Positions 1-8,766 of a stretch of DNA of 64,000 nt are shown in pieces (within the stretch, counting starts at the first letter, position 1; each line of letters starts with the position of its first letter). Below the pieces are notes generated by a model, which saw only the letters and a list, made by a program, of their open reading frames with translations, searched no databases and was not told the origin of the DNA. The translations under genes and the position numbers were made by a program. Source of the stretch: Candidatus Nitrotoga sp. CP45. Lineage in GTDB: Bacteria > Pseudomonadota > Gammaproteobacteria > Burkholderiales > Gallionellaceae. The stretch is from positions 1 to 64,000 of the forward strand of contig CAMCFJ010000003.1 of NCBI GenBank assembly GCA_945874105.1. Reading direction: 5' to 3'.

Positions 1-255
1 GCTAAAAAGGCAGTAGCAGCCAAAAAGCCAGCAGCTAAAAAGGCAGTAGCAGCCAAAAAGCCAGCAGCTAAAAAGGCAGTAGCAGCCAAAAAGCCAGCAG
101 CTAAAAAGGCAGTAGCAGCCAAAAAGCCAGCAGCTAGAAAGGCAGTAGCTAAACCGGTAGTAGCGGCCAAGAAGCCAGCAGCCAAACCGGTAGTAGCAGC
201 CAAAAAGCCCGCAGCTAAACCGGCCGTAGCAGCCAAGAAGCCCGAAGCCAAAAAG
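1..255 (+). repeat. 33-bp coding tandem repeat
   Basis: Four identical 33-bp units fill 1-132 (each beginning GCTAAAAAGGCAGTAGC), followed by diverged units to about 255. The period is a multiple of three and all units are read in one frame, so this is a protein repeat. The array probably continues to the left of the window. Confidence 0.9.
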
Positions 256-369
256 GTTATTCCTGAAAAAAAACCTTCTGTCCAAATTAAGGCAGCTTCA
301 GCTCCGACTTCCGTGCGCCCGGCTTCAATTTGGCCTTTTCCTACGCCAGGCTACAACAAGCCAAATTAA
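1..369 (+). CDS. Histone H1-like Lys/Ala/Pro-rich protein, 3' part
   Basis: The reading frame is open from base 1 and stops at TAA 367-369; the start lies outside the window. The product is built of 11-residue units reading AKKAVAAKKPA, then degenerate units in which AKP alternates with VVAAKKPA, and ends in a non-repetitive tail rich in Pro, Ser and aromatic residues (WPFPTPGYNKPN). Such basic, low-complexity proteins resemble the eukaryotic H1 C-terminal domain and are known in betaproteobacteria as nucleoid-associated H1-like proteins. DNA binding is inferred from composition only. Length variation between strains is expected because of the repeats. Confidence 0.75.
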   Translation, partial: AKKAVAAKKPAAKKAVAAKKPAAKKAVAAKKPAAKKAVAAKKPAARKAVAKPVVAAKKPAAKPVVAAKKPAAKPAVAAKKPEAKKVIPEKKPSVQIKAASAPTSVRPASIWPFPTPGYNKPN

Positions 370-758
370 TGTAGGCTGTGAATGCGGCCCTTGAAGTATT
401 GAACAGGGCTGATCATTCGCAGCTTACAGGTAGGTTGCCCCACTGGGCGCACGCAAGTCTGCATGCGCTTCTTTTCTGTGCCTCCGGTACAGCGGGACTT
501 GCTCGCTTGAACGAGCAAGGACTGATAAGGCAGCTGAAAATGCAGCCAAACAATTGCTATTTGCGGTAAGCGAATGATAGCCAGCCATAAAATAGCTACA
601 GCAATACACAGGAATTTTTAGCCGATCATCTGCCGGTTAGCTCGTAGCACACTATTTATGCATACCTGCATCAGAGTCTTTGTGGCAACGTATGGTGCCA
701 TGCAAAGTCATGCCGAAAAATTTAATGACACAGCACACCTAGCGTGCGCGCTATACAT
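370..758. other. Intergenic stretch with a small hairpin
   Basis: No convincing gene. A perfect 8-bp inverted repeat (CTTGCTCG, 6-nt loop, CGAGCAAG) lies at 498-519 and could end the upstream H1-like transcript, but no T-run follows. A short open frame at 378-569 has no visible ribosome site and unconvincing composition. Confidence 0.4.
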
Positions 759-2513
759 ATGACCAGTTCACAGCTTTATTTGCGGTTGCTCGGCTATATC
801 AAACCCTATTGGCGCATATTTGCACTTTCCATCCTAGGTATGGTGGTGGCTGCGGCTACTGAACCGCTATTGCCGGTATTGCTGAAGACCATGCTGGACG
901 GCACATTCGTGCACAAAGATGAATCCATCATCCGATTGATCCCTCTGTTCATTTTGGCGATTTTCTTGGTACGCGGGTTGGCTACTTTTGTTGCCACCTA
1001 CACTATCACTTGGGTGGGGAATAAGGTCGTGATGGACTTGCGCGAAGAAATGTTCAGCAAGCTGCTTGCCCTGCCGGCACGCTTTTATGATAACCATGCG
1101 ACCGGCAACCTAATCTCAAAACTGACCTTTGATGTAACGCAGGTAACAGCTGCCGCTACAACCGTAGTAACCATTGGCACCCGTGATTCCATCATGATTA
1201 TGGGACTGCTGGGCTGGCTTTTTTACCTCAACTGGAAGCTCACTCTACTCAGCTTGATAATGGCGCCTGTCATTGTCTTTATCATGAAAACTATCAGCGG
1301 CCGCTTGCGCGTAGCCAGCCGCAATTCACAGCGCGCGATGGGAGATATCACCCAAGTGATTGAAGAAAGTGTGACGGCACACAAGGTGGTTAAACTTTTT
1401 GGCGGACAGCAATATGAACGCCACCGCTTTAGCAGCCAGGCTAACTGGGTGCGCCGTCACGCCATGAAACAGGCCACCGCTGCCGCCGCCAACATACCCA
1501 TCGTGCAGATGGTGGCAGCAGTTGCGCTTGCAGCCATCGTTTATCTCGCTACCGAACAATCGCGCAGTGATGAAACAACGGTGGGTGGCTTCCTTTCCTT
1601 CATTGCAGCCATGTTAATGTTGACCCCTCCGTTAAAACGGCTCGCCAGTGTCAGCGAGCATTTGCAGCGTGGACTGGCGGCTTCAGAAAGCGTGTTTGAG
1701 CTGCTTGATACTCCAAGCGAAGTAGATACCGGCAATAAATTAATTACTCATGCCTCTGGCCGACTACAATTTGAGCACGTAAATTTTGCTTATCAGAAAG
1801 GCGAGAAGCTCGCATTACGAGACCTCAACCTGGAAATTCCTGCCGGGCAAACAGTCGCGCTGGTCGGTGCTTCAGGCAGTGGCAAAAGCACTCTAGCCAA
1901 CCTTGTACCGCGCTTCTATTCCCCGAGTAGCGGACGCATCACACTGGACAGTTATGACCTTGCGGAGCTCACGCTGGCCAGCCTGCGCGCTAATATCGCA
2001 CTGGTAAGCCAAGATGTGGTGCTATTCAATGATACCGTCGCAGCCAACATTGCCTATGGTCAGATGCGCGACGTACCGGAGGCAGAAGTAATTGCCGCTG
2101 CACAGGCTGCCCATGCAATGGAATTTATTCATGAAATGCCACAAGGTTTGCAAACACTGGTGGGTGAACGGGGTGTGCGCATGTCTGGCGGACAGCGCCA
2201 ACGCATTGCCATTGCCCGCGCTATTCTCAAAAATGCACCTATTCTCATTCTGGATGAAGCCACATCCGCATTGGATAGCGAATCTGAGCGTCATGTGCAA
2301 GCGGCGCTAGAAACCTTGATGCAGGGGCGTACCACGTTGATCATTGCCCACCGTTTGTCCACCATTGAAAAAGCGGACAGAATTGTCGTGTTACAAAAAG
2401 GTGAGATTGTCGAAATCGGCACTCACCAGGAATTGCTTGCCAAGGGCGATGTATACGCACAACTGCACCGCATCCAGTTCATGTGGAATGACATTGCCCG
2501 CGACAATCCGTGA
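759..2513 (+). CDS. msbA: MsbA-type lipid A / lipid-linked glycan ABC exporter
   Basis: Full-length fused half-transporter of 584 residues. The N-terminal half is a six-helix exporter membrane domain (residues about 15-320). The ATPase domain follows with Walker A GASGSGKST near residue 370, signature MSGGQRQR near 475 and Walker B ILILDEATSALD near 495, then the H-loop IIAHRLST. The family flips lipid A-core across the inner membrane. I chose ATG 759 (MTSSQLYLRL); a GTG at 744 is also possible and would add five residues. It converges on the flavin reductase gene with only 24 bp between them. A related lipid exporter specificity cannot be excluded. Confidence 0.88.
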   Translation: MTSSQLYLRLLGYIKPYWRIFALSILGMVVAAATEPLLPVLLKTMLDGTFVHKDESIIRLIPLFILAIFLVRGLATFVATYTITWVGNKVVMDLREEMFSKLLALPARFYDNHATGNLISKLTFDVTQVTAAATTVVTIGTRDSIMIMGLLGWLFYLNWKLTLLSLIMAPVIVFIMKTISGRLRVASRNSQRAMGDITQVIEESVTAHKVVKLFGGQQYERHRFSSQANWVRRHAMKQATAAAANIPIVQMVAAVALAAIVYLATEQSRSDETTVGGFLSFIAAMLMLTPPLKRLASVSEHLQRGLAASESVFELLDTPSEVDTGNKLITHASGRLQFEHVNFAYQKGEKLALRDLNLEIPAGQTVALVGASGSGKSTLANLVPRFYSPSSGRITLDSYDLAELTLASLRANIALVSQDVVLFNDTVAANIAYGQMRDVPEAEVIAAAQAAHAMEFIHEMPQGLQTLVGERGVRMSGGQRQRIAIARAILKNAPILILDEATSALDSESERHVQAALETLMQGRTTLIIAHRLSTIEKADRIVVLQKGEIVEIGTHQELLAKGDVYAQLHRIQFMWNDIARDNP

Positions 2514-2537
2514 TAACAAATACGTCGACACAGTAAA

Positions 2538-3548
2538 TCAAGTTTTGACCGCAGGAGTAAATGCGTCGGAGAAGAATTCCTCGTGGGGCAATCCGCGCAA
2601 GGTTGTGAAATCGCGGTGTGCTGCTTCCACTACTACTGGAGCACCGCAGGCATACACTTGGTAGCCGGACAAATCAGGGTAATCTTCCAGTACGGCTTCA
2701 TGCACGAAGCCCGTCCTGCCTTGCCATTCATCCTCTGGCAACGCTCCCGACAAGACCGGTGTAAATTTTATGCCATGAGCTTCCCATTCCTTGGCTTTAT
2801 CGATCATATAAAGACCACTCAATTTATGCGCCCCCCAATAAAAATGCATGGAACGCTTCACACCAACGTACAGCGCGTGTTCGATGATGGACTTGATCGG
2901 TGCAAAGCCGGTGCCGCTGGCGACAAACACCAAGGGTTTGTCGCTATCTTCACGGAGGAAAAAAGACCCTAACGGCCCCTTGAAACGCAGGATATCGCGC
3001 TCTTTCATTTGCGTGAACACATGCTTGGTAAACTCGCCGCCAGAAATGTTTCGCACATGCAGCTGCAGAAACTCATCATCATGTGGAGCATTGGCCAGCG
3101 AAAAGCTGCGCGCCTTACCGCCTTTCATAAGAATATTGATATATTGTCCAGCAAGAAACTGTAAACGCTCGTTGGCAGGCAACTTGAGGTAAAGCACCAT
3201 CACATCATCAAGTAGTACCAGCTTGTGTACGCGGCAAGGCAGGGTTTTCACCGGGATGTCTTTTGCGGCATTCACTTCGCGGCACTCGATGATCAAATCG
3301 GACGTAGGTTTGGCGCTGCATAACAGAGCCATACCCTCCGCTTTCTCTGCTTCACTCAGTATGCTGTCCTCGTACTTGCCATAATCCACGGTGCCTTGCA
3401 GCAGCAAAGCCTTGCATGTCCCGCATACGCCTTCACGGCAACTGTAGGGCAATATAAAACCATGCCTCAGTCCCGCCTCAAGGATGGTTTCGTCGGCTTC
3501 CATGATGAAACTATGATCGCTTGGTTTAATAAGAACGTTGAATGCCAT
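2538..3548 (-). CDS. 2Fe-2S ferredoxin / FAD-NAD(P)H reductase (CDP-6-deoxy-glucoseen reductase-like)
   Basis: 336 residues. A plant-type 2Fe-2S ferredoxin domain comes first, with cluster cysteines 37, 42, 45 and 77 (CREGVCGTCK ... LLCSAK). A flavodoxin-reductase-like FAD domain (ARSFSLAN motif) and an NAD(P)H domain (VFVASGTGFAPIKSII ... VYACGAP) follow. This architecture passes electrons from NAD(P)H through FAD to the cluster. It is annotated in this group as CDP-6-deoxy-delta-3,4-glucoseen reductase (AscD/RfbI type), but also serves oxygenases, so the partner is unknown. It diverges from the epimerase gene with 55 bp between the starts. Confidence 0.8.
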   Translation of the reverse strand: MAFNVLIKPSDHSFIMEADETILEAGLRHGFILPYSCREGVCGTCKALLLQGTVDYGKYEDSILSEAEKAEGMALLCSAKPTSDLIIECREVNAAKDIPVKTLPCRVHKLVLLDDVMVLYLKLPANERLQFLAGQYINILMKGGKARSFSLANAPHDDEFLQLHVRNISGGEFTKHVFTQMKERDILRFKGPLGSFFLREDSDKPLVFVASGTGFAPIKSIIEHALYVGVKRSMHFYWGAHKLSGLYMIDKAKEWEAHGIKFTPVLSGALPEDEWQGRTGFVHEAVLEDYPDLSGYQVYACGAPVVVEAAHRDFTTLRGLPHEEFFSDAFTPAVKT

Positions 3549-3603
3549 GAATATCTCGTTTGCCGCATGCGCAAAAACGGTGATTTTAACGCATAATCAT
3601 GCA

Positions 3604-4485
3604 ATGAAACGAATCTTGATTGTTGGCTGCGGTGATATCGCCATGCGGGTTGCACACCTGTTAAACAGCGGTTACCGCTTGTTTGGGCTGCTACGCAATA
3701 CTGAGCGTTTCGCTGAGTTACGTGCTGCAGGCATCACCCCATTGCCGGGCGATCTGGATGATGCACTTAGCCTGCGTCGACTGACCGGTCTGGCGCACAC
3801 CGTGCTGCATTTTGCGCCGCCGCCGAATATTGGCCATAGCGATACACGCACCCGCAATCTGCTAGCCGTTTTATCGCGCGGTACATTACCCGAGAATCTT
3901 GTATATATCAGCACCAGCGGGGTATATGGCGACTGCGCCGGAGAATCTGTCACGGAGACCCATACACTGAATGCGCAAACTGCGCGCGCTCAGCGCAGAA
4001 TGGACGCGGAAAATAAAATTCGCAGCTGGGCAAAACGTACCGGAGTGCGTGCCATTATCCTGCGTGTACCGGGCATCTATGCGGCGGATCGGCTACCGCT
4101 GCATCGCTTGCAGCAAGGCACACCGGCGATCGTGGCAGCAGAAGACAGCCATACCAACCACATTCATGCAGACGATCTCGCGCGTATCGTGACTGCGGCA
4201 TTACGCCATGCGAAACCGAATCGGGTGTACCACACCAGTGATGACAGCGAACTCAAGATGGGTGACTATTTTGATAGTGTGGCAGATGCGTTTGGTTTAC
4301 CGCATGTGCCGCGTATCAGCCGTGAACAGGCGCAACAAACCTTGCCAAAGACTTTGCTTTCGTTCATGAATGAATCACGCCGATTGACGAACACGCGCAT
4401 GAAACGCGAATTGAAAATAATATTGCTCTACCCGACCGTGGCAGATGCGTTAAAAACTATCCAAAAACTTAACCCAGGCACTTAA
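3604..4485 (+). CDS. NAD(P)-dependent epimerase/dehydratase (extended SDR, YeeZ-like)
   Basis: 293 residues starting MKRILIVGCGDIAMRV, a Rossmann fold whose glycine motif is GCGDIA. Residues around YISTSGVYGD hold the conserved Ser/Thr and Tyr of the SDR active site; an ENKI segment follows where many extended SDRs have the Tyr-partner Lys. The frame is open upstream to 3538, but that extension overlaps the divergent gene and is not SDR-like, so ATG 3604 is preferred. The substrate is probably a nucleotide sugar or similar. It converges on the next gene with 24 bp between. Confidence 0.78.
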   Translation: MKRILIVGCGDIAMRVAHLLNSGYRLFGLLRNTERFAELRAAGITPLPGDLDDALSLRRLTGLAHTVLHFAPPPNIGHSDTRTRNLLAVLSRGTLPENLVYISTSGVYGDCAGESVTETHTLNAQTARAQRRMDAENKIRSWAKRTGVRAIILRVPGIYAADRLPLHRLQQGTPAIVAAEDSHTNHIHADDLARIVTAALRHAKPNRVYHTSDDSELKMGDYFDSVADAFGLPHVPRISREQAQQTLPKTLLSFMNESRRLTNTRMKRELKIILLYPTVADALKTIQKLNPGT

Positions 4486-4509
4486 CTGCATTGAACTGGG
4501 GTTAAACTT

Positions 4510-5109
4510 TTACTTTGCTGTTCCTTTTTTTCTTATTCGCACATTAAAAGATATTGAAATTCTATCAACGTCTTCCTGGTTGGGCTCCACTGAATGGGGC
4601 AACCAGGACGGAAACATAACTAAATGATTTTTTCTTGCCGGATACGAAAACTTTGGCGCATTAATTGCATTAAGCTCTGTAATGGGCGCTAAAGATTCTA
4701 TTGAATATTGTTCCTGAAAATTCCTGTAAAACTCTATTTGAGCATCAGAGTCAGTAACGTAATAAGCACCCGATACAAACGCTGAGCAATGAATATGAAT
4801 TTTGTTGTAATTATTTAACTTGTTAATGTTTACCCATACATTGTCCATATAGGTTTCGAAATTTACTTCATCATATCCAAAATCAGATAAACATTTTTTT
4901 GACCTGAGTAAAATCTCATTTAATAAAGGCGTTAATTCCGGATGGTCGCCATAGTAAAACTCCTTTGATTGCCATCCCCCAGCATTACTAAGATTATTTC
5001 CACTTGGATTGGATTGCCTTAATCGATGACAAAAATCAAAAATGGCATCAGCATCAATATCAAGCTTATCCCACCAAACAGGTGTCGAAAAATAGGTATC
5101 AAGGTTCAT
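4510..5109 (-). CDS. Putative 2OG-Fe(II) oxygenase (TIGR02466-like)
   Basis: 199 residues. A KIHIHCSAFVSGAYYV block supplies a His before the core strand, and a second His with an Arg and SISFNV strand lies near the C-terminus (PSWLPHSVEPNQ ... RISISFN). This matches the conserved pattern of the TIGR02466 family, distantly related to 2-oxoglutarate/Fe(II) hydroxylases. Start ATG 5109 has AGGAG 9 nt upstream, better than an in-frame start 24 nt earlier. The gene is AT-rich compared with its neighbours, which suggests transfer. It lies beside polysaccharide-export genes; the substrate is unknown. Confidence 0.65.
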   Translation of the reverse strand: MNLDTYFSTPVWWDKLDIDADAIFDFCHRLRQSNPSGNNLSNAGGWQSKEFYYGDHPELTPLLNEILLRSKKCLSDFGYDEVNFETYMDNVWVNINKLNNYNKIHIHCSAFVSGAYYVTDSDAQIEFYRNFQEQYSIESLAPITELNAINAPKFSYPARKNHLVMFPSWLPHSVEPNQEDVDRISISFNVRIRKKGTAK

Positions 5110-5344
5110 CGTTTCACATCTCCTGAACTTCAAAAATCACGGGAAAAAGCATACATAATGTAGAACCAAAATATGCACTTATCAGTTTACACATGACTGA
5201 AAAAAATTAAGCGCATCACACTTACCTGTTTACAAACAAAATACTATAACTATCGCTATATCATGTACATGGAAAGCTACCTGAACCGCAACTCAACCAC
5301 AAATTTTTTTACGAATCAATTTTTCAGTGCCCTTGTTCTCCCCT

Positions 5345-6301
5345 TCACTTTTCAGGCAACTCACTCTTGTTAGCACTCCAGTAAGTGATGGGGCTCCAGA
5401 ACGACGGCCCTTCGTTGCCGACCGGCCCGACGTCACAGCTGCCGCAAACGGACATCGCTACGCGATTATCCGTCTGCTGTTGTTTGAATTTACGACGTTC
5501 GTCGCCGACCAAAATTTCGCTAAATTTCTGTGTCATGAGATTGCCCAATACGCCCGCCTGCGGATGCATACAACAAGGCACCACCGTGCCATCGGCATCG
5601 ACATACAACTGATTGATTTCACCAAACCAGGGATGCGAATCGAAGTCTTTTGCTTCGGCCACGAATGTACAAGAACCGCGCGGTACGGTGAGAACGCGAC
5701 CGGTCTTATTCTCCTGCGCTTGCGGCAGCGCCATCCAGCGTCTGAACTCCGGAATCCAGCCGCGCGGGCGCAACACAGATTCCCATCGGCGCGCATCTTC
5801 CTCGGAATGGACGACAGTTCGCGTCAAAAGTTGCATCCCCGGTGCCCACCGGTCGCGTAAGCTGGCTGCTCGCTCCAGGAACTCAATTAACTTTCCCCAC
5901 TTCGACGGTGGCCGCAAGTGCTCGTAGCTTTCTGGCGTGCCATTGCCATCGCAACTAACGAACAATTTGGTGACAACCTCTAACTTAAGCATCTCTTCGA
6001 AGTCGTCCCAATAAACCTTTTGAGCGTTGGTGCTGATTTCAACGACAGACACTTTCCAGCTCTGCTTGGGAATTTGCGCAACGATAGAGGAAAGTTGCTT
6101 ATGCAACAAGGGTTCGCCGTAATTAAACAGGCGCAGCGAGTGAATGCGCTCGACATCCATGTTGCCGAGGCAGCGTGCAAAATCCTCCACCGAGATACGA
6201 TAGATTTCTGGCTCCAGCGTCGAATTCGGACAGCCTACACATTTTAACTGGCAGCCGTGTACGATATCGAAATGAACGGAGTAGAGGTGCTTCGGGTGCA
6301 T
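5345..6301 (-). CDS. Radical SAM / SPASM-domain protein
   Basis: 318 residues. The CxxxCxxC motif (Cys 17, 21, 24 in HGCQLKCVGCPN) ligates the radical-SAM 4Fe-4S cluster, and FNYGEPLLH is the GEP-type SAM-binding strand. Extra cysteines near the C-terminus (VPCCMHP and CGSCD) form a SPASM-like auxiliary cluster region. SPASM enzymes modify peptides or sugars. Its position between an oxygenase-like gene and a Wzt/Wzm exporter suggests work on a surface glycan or its carrier, but no substrate can be named. Confidence 0.8.
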   Translation of the reverse strand: MHPKHLYSVHFDIVHGCQLKCVGCPNSTLEPEIYRISVEDFARCLGNMDVERIHSLRLFNYGEPLLHKQLSSIVAQIPKQSWKVSVVEISTNAQKVYWDDFEEMLKLEVVTKLFVSCDGNGTPESYEHLRPPSKWGKLIEFLERAASLRDRWAPGMQLLTRTVVHSEEDARRWESVLRPRGWIPEFRRWMALPQAQENKTGRVLTVPRGSCTFVAEAKDFDSHPWFGEINQLYVDADGTVVPCCMHPQAGVLGNLMTQKFSEILVGDERRKFKQQQTDNRVAMSVCGSCDVGPVGNEGPSFWSPITYWSANKSELPEK

Positions 6302-6430
6302 ATTAATCCTTGTAAAGATGCAAGCTAATTTTGTGGGGTGATCAACCCGGTAGAACAGAACCGATATAACTCCATCGTGCCATTTATTGAAAGCTGACAG
6401 TAGTAACCATAACCAATCCTACACTCCAGT

Positions 6431-7645
6431 TTAATTATTCTCCACGGCAATAAAATTTTCTCTTGCAGGTATCCACTCATGCTCTAAGCGGCATAAGCCA
6501 TAATCGCGGGTTTGTCCGATGATCCTCACGGTAGTATTTACCGTATCAAAAAGCCGCAAGCCTTCCGGATCCATGGCATGCGCGCGAATGGTGTATTTCC
6601 CCGGTAATAACTGCAGATTGGAAAGACGAACACAAAAACCAAATTGCGAAGGAGCAATTCTATTTGGAAGATACGCAGTTTCGTTTGAATGATTACCATA
6701 AATCGATGTTCCATCAACCCGGGCGACTCCAAACAGAATCACTGGCGGCCGATCATCGGGAGAATGCACTACCCCACAAAGGTGCAATATCCCCCCCATT
6801 TCAACCACAGTTGTTACCGCACCCAGATCATTTTCCAACCAAAGTTTGCGAATTTGGTATATCCCACTGGGCTGCGCCACACTTTCCATGTGTGCAGCTT
6901 TGCTATTTTTTTCTTCATGGTAGGTCAAGTATTCTCGCGTCACATCAAAGCTGTTGCCATACATATGCGCCTGCCCATCATGAATCCATAATGCTTTCTG
7001 GCACAGGGTCTGGATGTGGAACATGCTGTGCGAGCACAATAGCAGTGTCCCGCCTTGGCTCAAATAACCTTCTATCCAGCGTATGCATTTTTTCTGGAAC
7101 GACTCATCACCCACAGCCAGCACTTCGTCAGTAATCAGGATATCCGGTTTCATGGCGGTTGCCACGGCAAAACCCAGCCGCACGACCATGCCAGACGAAT
7201 AATGCTTGATTGGTTCCGCTATATGGGAGCCAATATCAGCGAATTCGATTATGGAATCGAGCTTGCTGTCGATTTCTGCATTGCTCATACCCATCAGCGC
7301 GGCCGCCAGATGGATGTTTTCCAAGCCGCTATATTCGGGGTGGAAGCCACTGCCCAGCTCCAGCAACGCGCCAATACGTCCATTAACCACCACTCGGCCG
7401 GTGGAGGGCTTGACCACCCCGGCGATGATTTTCAATAGCGTGGATTTACCCGCACCATTTTCGCCGATCAAGCCCAGCGACTCGCCTGCTTTAAGCTCAA
7501 GGTTAACACCCTGTAGCGCGCAGAAATGGGGCACCTCGCCCCGCTTGAAGAGCAAGGAAGCAATCGTACGCAAACGGTTACCGCCAGTGGCTACGCTGGG
7601 ATAGTTCTTGCCAATATTGCTTAAACTGATAAGAGGTGTTTGCAC
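6431..7645 (-). CDS. Wzt-like polysaccharide ABC transporter ATPase with C-terminal glycan-binding domain
   Basis: 404 residues. The ATPase domain covers about 1-245: Walker A GENGAGKST at 61-69, signature HYSSGMVVRL, Walker B DILITDEVLAVGD. Residues about 265-395 form an extra beta-rich domain like the Wzt C-terminal domain, which reads the terminal modification of O-antigen chains before export. The partner permease lies downstream at 7975-8763, separated by a MITE insertion. Role: energises export of a completed, probably end-capped, undecaprenyl-linked glycan across the inner membrane. Confidence 0.85.
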   Translation of the reverse strand: MQTPLISLSNIGKNYPSVATGGNRLRTIASLLFKRGEVPHFCALQGVNLELKAGESLGLIGENGAGKSTLLKIIAGVVKPSTGRVVVNGRIGALLELGSGFHPEYSGLENIHLAAALMGMSNAEIDSKLDSIIEFADIGSHIAEPIKHYSSGMVVRLGFAVATAMKPDILITDEVLAVGDESFQKKCIRWIEGYLSQGGTLLLCSHSMFHIQTLCQKALWIHDGQAHMYGNSFDVTREYLTYHEEKNSKAAHMESVAQPSGIYQIRKLWLENDLGAVTTVVEMGGILHLCGVVHSPDDRPPVILFGVARVDGTSIYGNHSNETAYLPNRIAPSQFGFCVRLSNLQLLPGKYTIRAHAMDPEGLRLFDTVNTTVRIIGQTRDYGLCRLEHEWIPARENFIAVENN

Positions 7646-7717
7646 AATATTCGTGTCTGTTACAAATTGGAGGGAAATGCAAATTTAGCGGAGCTGGTCA
7701 ATATTATATATTCATTC

Positions 7718-7886
7718 AGCCCGGATAATCCATTAGACCTAATTCGCGCGATGACGACACATTCCCCCCTTTGCAAAAGGGGGGCTAGGGGGGATTTGAG
7801 CGTTATGTGGACACAAAAATCCCCCTCAGTCCCCCTTTTGCAAAGGGGGAGGCTGATTAAATTTCCTAATGGATTATCTGAGTTTC
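7718..7886. mobile_element. MITE family A, copy 1
   Basis: About 169 bp bounded by inverted termini (CCCGGATAATCCATTAG on the left, CTAATGGATTATCTGAG on the right) and containing two G/C-tract palindromes (CCCCCCTTTGCAAAAGGGGG types). A second, internally deleted copy lies at 62088-62193. There is no coding capacity. It fills most of the 329-bp space between the Wzt- and Wzm-like genes and may form a terminator-like structure in that transcript. Exact ends are uncertain by a few bases. Confidence 0.8.
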
Positions 7887-7974
7887 AGTGAAACTGATCT
7901 CCTGTTGCTCAAAAACCAGCTACCTTCAAAGAAGCATCATTGATCAATGGCATGCAGGTTTTGAATCATATGGG

Positions 7975-8763
7975 CTAAATAAAATCCTCAAAATAGGGTG
8001 ACAAGCGATTAAAGAACCAGCGCCCTGCAAAAAATATCAACGCACTACCAGCCAGCATTACTGCATCCTGCCAGCCAATCTGACTATTGCCAGTCATTAA
8101 TAGCTCGCGAATTCTGGTAATAAAATAGGATAGCGGATTCAATGCAATGATCTGCTGTATCTGCTGCGGTACCAGGCTGGCCGGATATAGAACGGGGGTG
8201 GCGTAGAACCAGATCATGAACAGCGGCGTAAGAAAGTGCTCAACATCCTTGAGCAAAATTTGCAAGGCTGCAAGTATCAGGGCCAAGCCGCTGGTAAATA
8301 ATAGCTGCATACAAAACAGCAGCAATACCAAGGGCAGAGATGAAAAGTGCAGCTCATTGCCGGTGATTGCAAGCACTGCAAGCACCAATAGAAAACCGAC
8401 CACATGGACAGCATAAGTGGAAAGAACCGCACCGTACACCAGCAACTCATGCGGAAAGGCGACCTTTTTGATAAGGCCACCGCCATTTTGCACCGCCAGC
8501 GCGCCACGCTGCGTACCTTCCTGAAAGCACAACCACGGCCATAACGCGACCGCGACAAACAGGATAAAGCTGTGACCTTCCAGCTCAGGAAACTTCACCT
8601 TGAAAATAGCTGTGAATACCACTGCATACACCGCCAATAGCGCCAGCGGATGCAGCAACGCCCAGAAAATTCCGCTGACGCTGCCTACATAACGGCTTTT
8701 AATCTCTCGCGATAGGAAATTAAGCAGCAGCCAGCGGTATGGCCACAGATTTCTTATCTGCAT
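7975..8763 (-). CDS. Wzm-like polysaccharide ABC-2 permease
   Basis: 262 residues with about six hydrophobic helices: SGIFWALLHPLALLAVYAVVF, then LFVAVALWPWLCF and further segments to the C-terminus. The sequence has the typical ABC-2 glycan exporter N-terminus with RY.GS..G..W....P. It pairs with the Wzt-like ATPase. Its start is only 3 bp from the end of the upstream PPIase gene, so the two are probably co-transcribed, reading leftwards as PPIase, permease, ATPase. Confidence 0.85.
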   Translation of the reverse strand: MQIRNLWPYRWLLLNFLSREIKSRYVGSVSGIFWALLHPLALLAVYAVVFTAIFKVKFPELEGHSFILFVAVALWPWLCFQEGTQRGALAVQNGGGLIKKVAFPHELLVYGAVLSTYAVHVVGFLLVLAVLAITGNELHFSSLPLVLLLFCMQLLFTSGLALILAALQILLKDVEHFLTPLFMIWFYATPVLYPASLVPQQIQQIIALNPLSYFITRIRELLMTGNSQIGWQDAVMLAGSALIFFAGRWFFNRLSPYFEDFI

Positions 8764-8766
8764 GGA

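Noticed and set aside
1-255. Regular direct repeats at the left edge, possibly a CRISPR array
   Set aside because: The units are contiguous with no spacers, have a 33-bp period and are read as one protein frame.
378-569. 63-codon open frame after the H1-like gene
   Set aside because: No ribosome site, overlaps another frame on the opposite strand and includes the hairpin at 498-519.
5327-5860. 177-codon plus-strand open frame
   Set aside because: Antisense to the radical SAM gene, whose cluster motif and domain order are clear.
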